From: Tetracentron sinense
Lineage: Eukaryota > Streptophyta > Magnoliopsida > Trochodendrales > Trochodendraceae
Reading direction: 5' to 3'
NCBI GenBank assembly: GCA_015143295.1
Contig: CM026553.1
Location: 1,116,001-1,180,000, forward strand
Length of the DNA stretch: 64,000 nucleotides
Shown here: positions 1 to 11,970 of the stretch, in pieces
Numbering within the stretch: position 1 is the stretch's first letter
Layout of the letters: every line of letters starts with the position of its first letter
Translations under genes and position numbers: made by a program
Notes under the pieces: model-generated
The model's database searches: none
The model's input: only the letters and a program-made list of their open reading frames with translations
Told to the model about the DNA's origin: nothing

Positions 1-585
<585 letters not shown>

Positions 586-593
586 AGTAGAGT

Positions 594-955
594 CATGGTA
601 ATAAAAATCGCCGAAACTGATACGAAAAGGGCGATACGTATAGGTATGGGTAGACCCCTCTACGATATTTAAACTGATACAAAACGGGTGATACGTATCA
701 TTTATTAGTCATTTATATTTTAATTCATTGTGTAATTGTAAGTGTGTTTGCTACTTTGTCTTTGAGTTGTTTCCCATGTCTTTATATTTGGTAAATTTGG
801 TATCTATAACTCATTTGATTTTTTTTTAAATTTAATTTGATTTTTTTTTTAAAAAGAAGGAATTATATATATCGTTTGAAACCATTATCAAAACCGATAC
901 GTATAGGTTTCGGTTGGGACTGATACACCCCCCATAACCGTATTTTTAATCCTTA
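594..955. mobile_element. hAT-like non-autonomous element, gatacgtatcgg type
   Basis: The left end reads CATGGTAATAAAAATCG and the right end, inverted, TAAGGATTAAAAATACGG. The flanking octamers are agtagagt (586-593) and ggtagagt (956-963), 7 of 8 identical, which fits an 8-bp hAT target duplication. Both terminal regions carry cgatacgtata-type motifs shared with elements at 22936, 23874, 28231 and 29615. There is no coding capacity. It sits immediately in front of a kinase-like exon fragment. The superfamily call rests on duplication length and could be wrong. Confidence 0.5.
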
Positions 956-1058
956 GGTAGAGTAGTGTCAGAATGTGTAGTTTACAGCTTTGGCACCCTG
1001 TTGCTTGATCTTCTCAGTGGCCCAAGCCAAGTAATTCCTTTCCTTGTGTTAAGTTTGT
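956..1058 (+). pseudogene. Kinase-domain exon fragment, brassinosteroid-signalling-kinase-like
   Basis: The frame from 956 reads GRVVSECVVYSFGTLLLDLL then SG, up to about position 1021. This resembles kinase subdomain IX of the plant BSK (receptor-like cytoplasmic kinase XII) family, where a GRVTPESV-YSFGTLLLDLLSG segment is typical. The T-P-E-S region is altered to V-S-E-C. After SG the similarity stops and the frame ends at a stop near 1058. No other kinase exon is visible, and a hAT-like element sits against its 5' edge. I read it as a decayed or isolated exon; BSK membership is from memory of the motif. Confidence 0.4.
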
Positions 1059-1925
1059 TGGACTAAAAAACATACAACTTCCCTTGATATTCATTTCAAA
1101 TGGGTCTTATTATGAATTCATAAAGCTTAATTGTTGATGTGTTCAGCATATTTTACCAAAAAATCAACAAGAAGAATACATATATGCCATGCTCGCTTTT
1201 CCTTTATCAGAGTTTGGCAGAATGGCAACTGCTGAGAAAGCTGCAAGAAAGGGATTTATCAAGAAGCAAGATCTCTGGTAGTAACATGCAGTAGGTCAGG
1301 CTGTTATGCTGTCCTTTAATAAATATGATTGATCATCTGTTTGTGCTCAATTTGTTTTCTTTGATCCATTTAGTCATTTGAATTTGGATTCCGGATGCAA
1401 ACATTTTTTAATATATACAAGTGGAGTATTAACTACTAAGCAATGACTGGAATAACTATATTCCATAATTATATTATCAACCTGGTCAGCAGTGTTCTGA
1501 GAATTTTCTTGCTGGGGCAGTGAAACTACATAACAAACTTCTTTTAGGATTTAAAAGTTGTGCTCCTGATAATTCTTTACTCCCATTAGTTTGTTATAGT
1601 TTCATTTCTAGCCTGGTACTTTGGGTGTTATTTAGAAGTTCAGGTTCTCATGCAAAGTGTTGGGCAAGAAAGCTGAAAGCTTTGCTAATTCATATCATGG
1701 TGGTGTTTTTAGAAGTTCAGGTTCTCATGCAAAGTATTGGGCAAGAAAGCTTTGCTAATTCTTAAGAGAAACATATTTCTAGTTGTAACCCGTGATATTG
1801 ACATGTGATATACAATTGAGTATTTAATGTATTAGCAGCTATTTGAGCTAATTATTAGTTGAAAAAAAAAAGGCTTCCACACGGCTTGCACGTGCAGGCC
1901 CTACTAGGATAGTAGCATATTCCAG
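1059..1925. other. Unassigned stretch with one short ORF
   Basis: A 30-residue plus-strand frame at 1189-1281 ends in FGRMATAEKAARKGFIKKQ-DLW and a TAG. The base composition and a GT at the end would also allow it to be an exon, but I do not recognise it. A 60-bp direct repeat lies at 1631-1761. From 1862 the sequence grades into the remnant upstream LTR of the copia element. Confidence 0.3.
1631..1761 (+). repeat. Two-copy imperfect direct repeat, about 55-61 bp units
   Basis: Units at 1631-1691 and 1708-1761 share tttagaagttcaggttctca and continue tgcaaagt.ttgggcaagaa to gctttgctaattc. The first unit has a 7-bp duplication (gctgaaagct) absent from the second. A local duplication; the ORF through it (1520-1765) is probably fortuitous. 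Confidence 0.75.
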
Positions 1926-2024
1926 TAGAGGAGGCCTAGAGACATAAGCCTTCACTCTCTTCTCTATTTCTTCTTCTCCTACTTTTCTTTTTTCTTCCTT
2001 CCAAACCCTGGACTTTGTATTTCA
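1926..2024 (+). repeat. COP1 left LTR, 3' part only
   Basis: Matches the last 100 bp of the right LTR (ggaggc.tagagacataagcc through tttctt.ctt.c to tatttca). The upstream portion (1862-1925) does not match the right LTR, so the left LTR is truncated or replaced. Confidence 0.7.
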
Positions 2025-2027
2025 ACT

Positions 2028-2040
2028 TGGTATCAGAGCA
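2028..2040 (+). other. COP1 primer-binding site (tRNA-iMet)
   Basis: TGGTATCAGAGCA lies 3 bp after the LTR end and is complementary to the 3' end of plant initiator tRNA-Met, the usual copia primer. Confidence 0.8.
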
Positions 2041-5000
2041 ATCTAGATCAAGGGAGGCTTCCACTAAATCAAAACCAAGCAAACAAAGGAGGCACTGGCT
2101 TGTCACTGTCTGTATGCTGACTTCAGCAATGGTACGAACCAGGGTATGTAAACCCATGGTTTTGAAGGTATAGTTTTGTATACTTCTTTTTCTGAGAAGG
2201 CTTATACTTGCTAGATCATTCAGGATCTGGTGACAAGGAAGATTATTGGCACTGGATGTTAGGAAGAAGGCGATTCTTGCTAGATCATTCACTTTTTTTT
2301 TTTGGTCTTCCAGATCATTCACTTCAGTTGCCTCTACGACATCAATCTTGTTTTGGGAGTATTTCTCATGTCATTGATATGTTGCATTCGCATCAACGTC
2401 TGGCCACCCCCCTTTTTTGTTGGAGAAAATGTTTCTTCATTTAGTGTTATTCTCTAACTTTAATTTGCATAGTGAATCTGCAAAACGTTGTAGATCTTCA
2501 TACACTTTTCATGAAACCCGAAGCAGTTTTTCTTTTAATATAGTTCATTATGATGTGTGGGGTCCCTCTCCACTACCTCTTTATTCGATTACTAGCACTT
2601 TATAACTTTTCTGGATGATCACTCTTGTGTAACTTGGGTTCATCTTCTTAAGGTTAAAAGTGATGTGTATTCTATGTTTAAGACTTTTCACAAAATGGTT
2701 TGCACCCAGTTTGGCACACCCATTAAAGTTACGAGATTTACCTATCCCAAAAAAAAATTAAGTTCTTAGATTTGACAATGGAGGTGCATTCATGTCTAGT
2801 GATCTTGATTCCTACCTTCTTAAGCATGTGATTGAACACCAAACCTCATGTGTCAACCCCCGAACAAAATAGAGTAGCCAAAAGTAAAAATCATCACTTG
2901 TTGGAGTCACTCGGTCCCTTCTTTTTACTACGCATGTTCCATAAACATTTTGGTTTGAGGCCTTGTTCACTGCCACTTTTTTTATGAACTGTATGCCATC
3001 TAAACTATTGGAATTCAAAAACCCTATTGATTTCCTTTTCTCCCAGACTCCCATGTTTCCTATCCCACCCAAAGTGTTTGGGTGTGTCAATTATGTTCAT
3101 GGCTATCGCCCTGACCAATCCAAACTTGATCCCAAGGCCCTTAAATGCATCTTCCTTGGTTACTATCCCACTCAGAAATGGTAGAAGTGCTACCATCTCC
3201 TCTCTCGGAAGCACTTGGTACATGTCACTTTTTGTGAGCCCATTCCATTTTTTTCATACCTGAGCCCATCTCTTCAAGGGGATCATTAGGGTGAAGAGTT
3301 TCCTTCTTCTTTGCCTCTTCCTGCTCCTCCATTCTTGTTCGATGTCAGGGGTGGGAAAGATAGTACTGATAAAGCAATTAATGATGAAATTTTTTAGTGA
3401 ACACTCGGTCATGGAAAATGAGTTGCAAGTGCATTCGAGAACAAGAAGAGAGGACCCTCACCTTCCCTGCCAAAAAGTCTCCTCTGATCCTCCTATTTCA
3501 AGCAACACCCATGCTCTTCCTATTTTTCCAGTTGTTAATGATATTCATCGTCCCATTGCTGTTAAGAAAGGAGTTCGCACATCTACCCAACATTCTATCT
3601 CCAAATTTGTCACTTATAACTCTTTGTCCCCATCATACCGTGCCTTTATCTCTCTCATCCTTGTTCTCTATCTGTACCACCCAGTGTTCCTAAGTCTTTA
3701 TCTAATCCCAAATGGAGGGAAGCAACGTGTGAGGAGATGCGGGCTCTCTAGAAGAATGCCACATAAAACCTAGTTAACCTACCAAAAGTAAAAGAGCGGG
3801 ATGTAAGTGGGTGTTCACTGTGAAACATCGATCAGATGGATCTATAGAAAGGTATAAAGTCAGGCTTGTTAAAAAAGGTTACACATAAACTTATAGTGTT
3901 GACTACCATTAGACTTTTGCTCCAGTTGCCAAAATGATCCACATCCATGTTCTTATCTCTCTTGCTGCCAATCAAGGGTGGTCTCTGTAGAAACTTTACG
4001 TAAAAAATTCATTTCTTCATGGTGAAATGGAGGAAGAAGTCTAGATGAGGTATACTTTAGGGTTCAAGATCCCTTCAGCTGAGGGAAAGGTGTACAAGTT
4101 TAAGAAAGCTCTGTAGGGGCTGAGCCGTTGAAGTTATCTCCAAGAGCATGGTTTGGCAGATTCTAACGGGCTATGATCAATTGTTGATATAAACAAAGTC
4201 AGCTTGATCACACCTTATTCATCAAACATAGTCATGGGAGAGTCTCTACCCTCATAGCTTATATTCATGACATTGTCATGACAAAGAATGATCAAGAAGA
4301 GATTTAAACAAAAATAAGGATAAAGTGGTCCTTGCAAAAGAATTTGAGATTAAGGATTTGGGAGAGTTAAATACTTACATGGTGAGGTTGCTAGATCTAA
4401 GAAAGATATTTTCATCTCTCAGAGAAAACATGTCTTAGATTTGTTTAAGGGAACAGGAATGATGGGGGGCAAATCCATTATTACCCCTATGAGCAGAATC
4501 ATAGATTGGAGGATAATAGAAAAGACTCACTGGTTATACAGAGAGATAATAGAGGATTGTTGGCAGACTTATCTACCTTTCTCTCACTTGTCCTGACATA
4601 GCATATGTTGTGAGTGTAGTGAGTCAGTATATGCATGCTCCTAGGACCTCTCACTTGGAGGTATATAGAATTCTTAAATACTTGAAGTCCTCTCCTAGGA
4701 AATGTCTCTTGTTCACCAAACATAGTCATATGAGGATTAAGGCATATACAGATGTTGATTGGTAAGGTAGACCTCTGATAGATCTACATTCGTATATTAT
4801 ACCATTATGGGTGGCAACCTTGTAACTTGGAGGAGTAAGAGGCATATTGTTGCTAGGTCCAAGGCAAAGGCAGAGTCCAGGTCTATGGCTCATGGGGTAT
4901 GTGAGCTTTTATGGCTGGAGATGTTGCTATGAGAGCCTTCTCTTCCCTTACAGGGGCCTATGGGATTGAACTTTGACAACAAGGCCACCTTTAGCATTGC

Positions 5001-5206
5001 TCATAGTCCTATTCAGCGTGACAAGACTAAGCAAATTGAAGTCGTCAAACACTTATTATATAGAAACTAAGTTTGGGGCTTATATGAACTCCATTCGTGA
5101 AGACAGAGGATCAACTTGCTGATATCTTAACCGAAGGAGTAGGAAACCTCTAACTTTAAAGCCAAACTGAGCATGCAAGATATATTCGCACCGGCTTGAG
5201 GGGGAG

Positions 5207-5441
5207 TGTTGAGAAAGTTGAGTATGTAGTTATTGTAAGGGAATTTCAGCCCTATTTTTTGTTTCCCTTGTTTCTCTGCCCTCTTAGTGAGGATATTTAT
5301 ATAATCTTCATATATGTATATATTATGATGGAGGAGGCTTAGAGACATAAGCCATCACTCTCTCTTTTTTTATTTCTTCTATCATTATTATTCTACTTCT
5401 TTTCTATTTTCTTCCTTCCTAACCCTAGACTATTTATTTCA
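5207..5441 (+). repeat. COP1 right LTR
   Basis: Begins TGTTGAGAAAG directly after the purine run gagggggag and ends tatttCA. It is 235 bp, TG to CA, and includes the pyrimidine-rich tail shared with the left LTR. Confidence 0.75.
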
Positions 5442-5444
5442 ACT

Positions 5445-7257
5445 CTATCATTGCACCAACATTGCATGTCCCCGATGATTATACACAGTTTGTTTGTGGG
5501 TGATCTATTTATCTTCACCGCAGCAGACCAGAGATTAGCCTATAGTTTTCATAATATTCCATTCAACTTTGCTGCTTTATCAGGGCTTGAAGCCAACACT
5601 AGCAAGTCAAAGATATTCTTTGCTAATATTGATAATTCCATGAAAGCTTTTGTGAGGTATATTGTGCATATGGAAGGAAGAGGTCTTCCAACAAGGTAAT
5701 TTTCTTTGGAATGACGGAGTGGACAATCATCAATATCACCTTGTTGATTAGAGCACAGTCTGTCTTCCCTTAGAGGTAGGAGAACTGAATATCAGCCCTC
5801 TGTCCTTGGCCAATAAGACCTTGTTAAGTAAGTGGCTCTAGAGGTTTTGAATCATAAGAGAGAGCCTATGGAGAAGAATGATTTAACCGAAATATGAGGA
5901 GGTATCAGGCTGGGAACCTGTGGGGTTAGAGGCCCCCGTGGAGTTAGGTTGTGGAAGGCCAAGTGGAGATTTTCTCTAAACACCGTTTCCAAATGCATTA
6001 GGAAATGAGGTGAGATTTTGGTTGGATAAGTGGTGTGGGTCCACCAACCTTCATGATGACTTTAGGTTACTTTGGTCCTTAGTGGTGGATAAGAAGGCTT
6101 CTATGGAGTTGTGTCAAGTATAAAGCAAATTCTAGGGTTTGGTGTCCCAGATTGAGGCAGAGCCTCAAAGATCGGGAGTTTGAGTCTCCTCGGCCTTTTG
6201 GATAGAATCCATTCTGTCTCCACCTTTGCGACCCTCAGGAATATTAATCTGTAGCATAGTTACCAGAGCGAGAAGCAAAAACGAGAAGCAAATCAAAAGC
6301 GAGAAGCGGGAAGCAAGGCTCAAAAAATCCGTAGGAAGCAAGAAGCGATAATGAGATAATAGGCACCTCATTCCTATTATATTAGTATGGGCATTCATAC
6401 TTTAGATTTGATCTTACATGATATATTTGTAGAGAGGTAGGTGCGTTAGGTTTCAATCCAATAATACTTGCTCAAGATCTATACCCTAGGCTATAGACTC
6501 CTGGTAAATCCCACCTTTTCCCACATGCTTATCTCCCTTTGCCCACTCGATGGATTGTGATGGAAGCGAGCTTCCTAGAAAGCGAGTCTGAGAAACGAGC
6601 TTCTCATTTTGTACATAGCTCCCCTGCAACTATGATTTGTAGTCTTGTGACAACTGACAACAAGGATCAGTTCTAAGTGAGATCATTTAACCATGCTCTA
6701 TCACCTACCATGAGCCTCCCTTTCCCTTACAGATTGGTTTGGAAGGCAAGTTTGCCTCTTCAGGTATCATTCTTTCTTTGGATGGTGGCTCTTGACAAGA
6801 TTCTTACATATAAGCACCTAATTAGTAGAGATTGGAGGATAGCCACGACTGTTTCACATGCCTAGAATCAAATGAGTCAGTTGATCATCTTCTGCTACAC
6901 TGCCATTTTGCTTCTAAGGTTTGGAGCTATTTCCTATTGTGTCTGGGGATCAGCTAAGTCTGTCCCTGCTCCTTTTGGGACTTCTTATCTTCTTCGTTCT
7001 CATCAAAACTGAGGAAAGGGTATGAGGGTGAAGCATTGCTGCTAGCATCGGTAAACAGTAGCTTGGTCATTATGGAAGGAAATGAAGTAAGAAACTCCAA
7101 GGTTTTTAAGGAATCTCTTAGTCCTCTGCCAAAGTTTGCTTTAGGATGGAGCAACTTCTGTTACAATGGTGTTCTATCCGAAGGAGTTTGATGTAGCAAA
7201 CTTATACTTCCTGCTGTAACTTTCTAGATCCCGTAATGTTGTTTTTGTCTTTCTAGT
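5445..7257 (+). mobile_element. 5'-truncated L1-like LINE, first segment (LINE-A)
   Basis: From about 5470 the frame contains LFVGDLFIFTAADQRLAYS and LSGLEANTSKSKIFFANI, the palm of a plant L1-type reverse transcriptase. The catalytic FADD box reads FVGD, so one aspartate is lost. Downstream come the LNISPLSLANKTLLSKW segment (about 5780) and, at 6730-6920, the zinc-binding RT-associated region with WKASLPLQVSFFLWMVALDK and a later VDHLLLHC-like piece. There are several frameshifts. It is interrupted by a hAT-like insert (6255-6634). Its 3' end lies 12.6 kb away at 19881-19980 because another hAT element inserted at 7266. Confidence 0.75.
6255..6634. mobile_element. Small hAT-like element inside LINE-A
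   Basis: The ends are CATAGTTACC and, inverted, CATAGTTGCA. Flanks are atctgtag (6247-6254) and atttgtag (6635-6642), 7 of 8 identical, as for an 8-bp target duplication. The 380-bp interior has repeated gagaagc / gcttctc motifs near both ends in inverted orientation and no coding capacity. LINE-A reading resumes beyond it. Confidence 0.6.
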
Positions 7258-7573
7258 GTTGCAAGCAATGTTGTCAAGGCGTCCAGGCGATTAGGCCGGG
7301 TTAGGCGAGGCAATGCCTAGGCGATAAAAATAATTAAATATATGTATTTGTAATATTAATATTAATATATACACATATTGCATAAATAATAGATATAGCA
7401 GGAAATATAAATAATAATTAAATCACATATTGGATGTTGCTTTTAAAGTTCAAATGCACAACCTATATCCTAAGATAGTGCTTTTAGACTTTAAAAGAGA
7501 GTTTTAAAATAGGGTTTAAGAGTTTAAATGATGGTTTTAAAAGAAGTTTTTAAAATGGGAAATGTTTAACTTA

Positions 7574-7786
7574 ATGCCGCATTCCACAAGGTAGTGGAAT
7601 GATCCTCATTGGTCCATGCCCCCCTTTTTAACACCCATCAATTGTGGTTAAGATTCACTCACCCCTAGGGTTAAGCAATCTAACCTTAGTTTTTAAAAGA
7701 AAAAAAAAACAAAAATATTAACCTTAAGTTTCTTAAGCGTAATTATAGTTAAAGGGGGTATTAAAAGGGACATGTGAACACGGCAT
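7574..7786. mobile_element. Harbinger-like MITE, gtggttaagattca family
   Basis: The ends are ATGCCG and CGGCAT, flanked by TTA (7571-7573) and TTG (7787-7789), a decayed TTA target duplication. The inner arms pair: catgcccccctttttaaca with tattaaaagggacatg, and tgtggttaagattcactcac with the inverted tagttaaag side. Relatives lie at 47090, 47345, 47681, 57975 and 58261. Non-coding. Confidence 0.6.
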
Positions 7787-7892
7787 TTGACTACATAGTC
7801 AAATGTGTGGTAGGCACTAGACTAATCATTGCCCTTTTAAAATATGGTTTAAAAGAGGTTTTAAAAGAGATTTTTAAAATAGGGTTTAAAAG

Positions 7893-9106
7893 ATGGAGTA
7901 GCCAAGAGGGAGGTTTGAATCTAAAGCCGCTAATTCAAATGAACAAAGTTTTGTTAAGCAAATGGGTGTGGAGATTTGGAGAGGAAATGAGTAGTCTGTG
8001 GCAGGAGGTGATAGTAGCCAAGTATGGGGAGAATTCGTGTTGGATTCCTCGGGGGGTCAGGGGTCCTTATGGCCTGGGTTTTTGGAAGGGGATTATGACT
8101 AACGCTGGTTTGGTTGTGCCTTTATTTCATTTTTGGGCAAGGAGAGGGTCGGAAATTAGGTTCTGGAAAGATATTTGGTCAGGATTGTCGCAGCTTATGG
8201 ATGACTTTGGAAACCTCTTCGTTCTTGCGACAGACAGGGAAGCACTCGTGGAGGAATCTTATGAGAGAAGTGCCACGGGAGTGGTTTGGTGTCCAAGGTT
8301 GAGGCGGGACCTTAGATTGGGAGATTTGTGATTTGTTTCGGCTTTTGGATCATATTTCTTCGTCTACAATTTACCCAGAGGTCAGGGACTGTAGGTTGTG
8401 GAGCAAAAGCAGCCACTGGAGGTTCTCAGTTAAATTTTTGTTTCAATCCCTTTTTTCTTCGCAGGAGGGATCACTTCCTAATAAGGTCTGGAATCACGGA
8501 TTACCCTCAAAGGTCTCTTTCTTCTTATGGATTGTTGCGTTGGATAAAATCCTAATTGTGGATAATTTGCAACATCGTGGATGGAGTTTGCCTAACAGGT
8601 GCTTTTTGTGTTTCCACGCGGCAGAGACGGTGGATCCTCTCTTTTTACATTGTCCAGTAGCGAACGAAGTGTGGAATTTCTTCTTGTCTCATTTGGGAGT
8701 GGCTTGGGTTTTTCCCTCGACCTTTCGTAATCTCCTTGAGTGTTGGTATTGGGAAAGAGGTGAGGGTGTTAGGGAGGTGGTTTGGGAAGTCCTTCCTGGA
8801 GCTATTACATGGCTTCTATGGAAAGAGAGGAATGGTAGAGTGTTTGAAGATGTAACGTCCACAGTGCCCCGGCTTTGTGATCATATCCGTTTAGCAATTT
8901 TGGAGTGGGCGGGGGTCCTTTGCTCTAGGGAGGATATTCAAAATTTTGTGCTTTAGTTTGTGGCTTCCCTAGAGGGGAGGGGATTGTTGGTGGTGTTGTT
9001 GCTGTTATTGAGTTTACTTCTTGTAAACTATGTGGTCATTTGTTTCCTTCTTGTGTGTTTTTTGTTCTTGTTTTTAATAAAGTATGCTATTGATCCAAAA
9101 AAAAAA
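7893..9106 (+). mobile_element. 5'-truncated L1-like LINE 3' end (LINE-B)
   Basis: Frame one (to 8329) carries EGGLNLKPLIQMNKVLLSKW and VRGPYGLGFWKGIM. A single-base shift near 8310 moves to the frame at 8333-8956, which holds NKVWNHGLPSKVSFFLWIVA, then the zinc-type CFLC...LHC and TWLLWKERNGRVF. This is the conserved C-terminal part of plant LINE ORF2 downstream of the RT. A stop at 8954 is followed by a 3' UTR with aataaag (about 9076) and a 10-A tail (9097-9106). The short decay suggests it is younger than LINE-A. Target duplications are not clear. Confidence 0.8.
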
Positions 9107-9860
9107 GGGATTTTAGAAGCAATTTTGTATGGACCACCCAACGCCTAGTGCCTAATTGCCTAGGTGGTCGCCAATGACTTTCGCCCGCCTAGAAGGTCGC
9201 CTAGGCAATGAAGGCCCAAAAACGCCTAGGCATCATGTAACAACCCGAAATTTTAATATAATAAAATTATGTGTTTATGGGTCCTTAATGAAGGTTAATT
9301 AGTTAATTATTTGTTAAATTAATAAGAAGGGGATTTTGCTCAGGGTTGAAGTGCACCGAAGAAATCTCAGTATCATTTGGCGAAAATCGCACACAGTGTG
9401 CTGGTCGACTACCGGGACACACCCCTACCGTATCGGTTCCGTCAAGTATCATTTCGGGGGACCGCGGGGCCATTATGTGTGATAAAATTGAGAAAAACGG
9501 GAAATTTCCATATTTCCAGAAATTAAGTGGGACCCAATATCTGTTAGAGATCCTAATAGAAATCCGTGCGGTTAGCACTAATGCGTGTCGGTCGGCCGTG
9601 GGGACTAATGTCTGTCGTCACGGCAGTTAGTTATCTCAAACGAAGAAACGGCGGCCTGTTTTGTGTTCGAAATCAGGAAATTAGTGGGTTTTGCAATTTT
9701 CTTCCGGACTAAAGTGTAGCTGTCAAAACTCAGTATTTTTCCCTGAAATTTTTACAGTAGGTGTCGGACTGCCCCAACTTCGGTCACCTAAAGTTTCGTC
9801 AAAATCGGATGTCTTTAAGTAGGACCACGAAGGCCGTATACATAAGAGAAAAAAAAAATA

Positions 9861-9890
9861 GTCAAATGGGTCAACCGTTGACTTGGTCAA
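9861..9890 (+). promoter_or_regulatory. Cluster of W-box-like TGAC cores in GYP1 U3
   Basis: Within 30 bp there are gtcaaa, ggtcaa, ttgact and ggtcaa, i.e. TTGAC cores on alternating strands, 45-75 bp upstream of the TATA box. WRKY factors bind TTGAC[C/T], so this could make the LTR stress-responsive. The second LTR (17716-17746) keeps the last three, with ggtcaa changed to ggacaa at one site. Confidence 0.45.
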
Positions 9891-9934
9891 CGGGACCATT
9901 AATTATGGTCATGTGCTATGCACATGACCTTATC

Positions 9935-9943
9935 TATATATAA
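9935..9943 (+). promoter_or_regulatory. GYP1 LTR TATA box
   Basis: TATATATAA follows the palindrome ggtcatgtgctatgcacatg/acc. The 3' LTR copy is at 17789-17797. Transcription would start about 30 bp on, ahead of the GA-rich leader. Confidence 0.7.
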
Positions 9944-11813
9944 GGGAGGCCAGCCTTCCCATTTCTTACGTTCCGTAAACAGTGGGAAAATTCTGCTACA
10001 GCATATTGTAGAGAGAGAAAGTGAGGAGAGAGAAAGGAAGAGAGAGAAAGAGGAGAGAGAAAGGAAGAGAGAGAAAGGGAAAGGGAGGTCTCCTCGAGGT
10101 TTTTCGACGTCCCCGACGCGTTGGCGGCGTCTGATTTTCTCTCCGGCGTCTCGTTTTGCGTGTAGAGAGAGAAAGAGAAAAAGGTAGAGAGAAAGTTGAG
10201 AGAGAAAGTTGCATGCGCTCTACCTTGGGGTTGATCATCCTTCCGAGCGCGTTGGCGGTGTCCGTTTCGACTCTAGTCGCCTCGAAACGCGTGAAGCAAG
10301 TAAAACCCCTATCTCTTCTTCTCTTTTTTCCGCTTATTTTGCTATATTATTTCATGTGATGTATATGCATGTCTTTTGACGTGAATGAAAAAGGGGCGGA
10401 ACCCCTATGTGATGTTGTGATTTTATATGGTCCCTCGGGGAGCCCAGATCGGGTCCCGGGTAAATTGTATCGCCACTCTAGGGTGACAAAAAGTTGTTTT
10501 GCATGTCTTGTAAGGCTATGGAGACATCCATTAGTCTGGAAACGCTCCCTAACGGGACGGTGTGTTTGTCTAGGTCGTCCGTGGTGCCTCTTGGACTAGG
10601 TCAGGAATGGCGGTGTCCTGCATGGCCCGTGGTTCCTCCGTGACTGGTAGTCAGGAGATGTCGGAGTCCTAGGGAGTTTAAAGTGGCTAAACATCAGATA
10701 GTGTATAGTCCGGGGTTCCTCTCTGGGTGGGTTAGAAGATGTCGGCACTGTGTCTATCGTGGTCCCTTCTTGGTGGAACGTCAGGAGATGTCGGCATTGG
10801 TATAGATGTCGGGGTTCCTCCGTAGACTAGCCAGAAGATGACGGTAGGCAGGTTGGTCGGGGTTCCTTCATAACTGATACCCAGGGCGATGGCGGCGAAT
10901 ACATGGTAGATGTGGCCAGTCAATTGAATGGAAAAATGTTCTTATTGGGTGAATGCCCATGTTGTGTGTGTAAGCTTCGGATACGAAGTGGTCTGAGTTG
11001 GTATACTCAGAGTTGGTGTATTTGTTTGAGTTGGTGGACTCATAGTTCGGTATGGAATCATCGGATTCCAGGTGAGTTGGGTTGGTATACCCAAGGTTTT
11101 GTCATGTTCGGGTGAAAGCCGGAACAGCGTGTGTGAGTCTAAATGACTCAATGTATTATGGTTATGATTTAGAGACTTTAAGCTAAACATTTGTGGGCTG
11201 TGACCAATTAATAGAGTCTTAGGACTCGAAATGAAACATGATTGATGATCGAAACGATAATTTGGTAATATAATACATTCATAACTGAACCTCATAATTA
11301 GAAAGTAATGTGAGGTCGGGAACCTCTGTTAGGGTGACGTAACCCTAAGTGACTTTGGGTCACAATTTATTATATACTGTTCTATTTTACTGTAACATGC
11401 AAATTGAACTGCTTATTATATCATTATTGATGCGTGTTATTATGTGGAAAATAGTTTAGAAGAATTGTGGTTTTATTGGGCTTCATAGCTCACTGACTTT
11501 TTGTGTCAGCAGATCTTGGAGCTGCTGATCCGTAAGTGAAAAATCTATCTGGATATTTTGGAAGCTTGTACAAGTTGTCCCTGGCGTGATAGAGACGCCT
11601 ACTTTTGTAAAACAAACTTGATGTAAATAATACAGGTATATGGTTTGTATGATGGCTATTGTGATGACAGGTATTATTTGCTTTTGGGGAGCATCTGATA
11701 AATGTTTAAATTTCCCGCATTTTTGCGGGTAAAGTCTTCCGCTTGCATGATTTGACGAACGGACACGCGTCTCGGAACTTGATTCCCTAGGCGCGGGTTC
11801 GGGGCGTCACAAT

Positions 11814-11826
11814 TGGTATCAGAGTC
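11814..11826 (+). other. GYP1 primer-binding site (tRNA-iMet)
   Basis: TGGTATCAGAGTC starts 2 bp after the LTR and matches the complement of the initiator tRNA-Met 3' end except near position 12. Confidence 0.8.
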
Positions 11827-11970
11827 TAAGAGCAATAACCATCATAACAAACCATACTTGTTCATAAAATACCGTAGTACATGATTTTTAGTTGTGTGGC
11901 TAGATGTATTACTGTACATCACCTATTTCGAAATCAGATAGTGATTTGGAAATTGTGTGTATGTGCAAGG

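Larger units (their letters stand above)
1926..5441 (+). mobile_element. Decayed Ty1/copia retrotransposon (COP1)
   Basis: The order is a partial left LTR (1926-2024), a tRNA-iMet primer site (2028-2040), a polyprotein remnant, a polypurine tract (5198-5206) and a right LTR (5207-5441). Recognisable copia pieces in three frames are the integrase start DVWGPSP (about 2556), an integrase core remnant with LRFDNGGAF (about 2768), the GYRPDQSKLDPKALKCIFLG segment (about 3100), the RT start GCKWVFTVKHRSDGS (about 3800), FAPVAKM (about 3915), and the RNase H region YTDVDW (about 4747). There are many stops and frameshifts, and the catalytic YVDD is not intact. The two LTRs share the last 100 bp. 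An old, dead copy. Confidence 0.85.
9236..11811 (+). repeat. GYP1 5' LTR
   Basis: Runs from TGTAACAACCCGAAATTTTA to GGGGCGTCACA. U3 has four TGAC/GTCA cores at 9861-9890, a palindrome ggtcatgtg/cacatgacc (9908-9929) and a TATA box at 9935. The transcribed part has an 80-bp GA-rich tract (10013-10090) and degenerate repeats of a ggttcctc...gatgtcgg unit (10560-10880). It lacks a stretch of about 200 bp present in the 3' LTR. Confidence 0.95.

Noticed and set aside
9996..10238. Minus-strand ORF in the GYP1 LTR rich in Ser, Leu and Phe
   Set aside because: It is the antisense of the GA-rich leader; low complexity, no homology.
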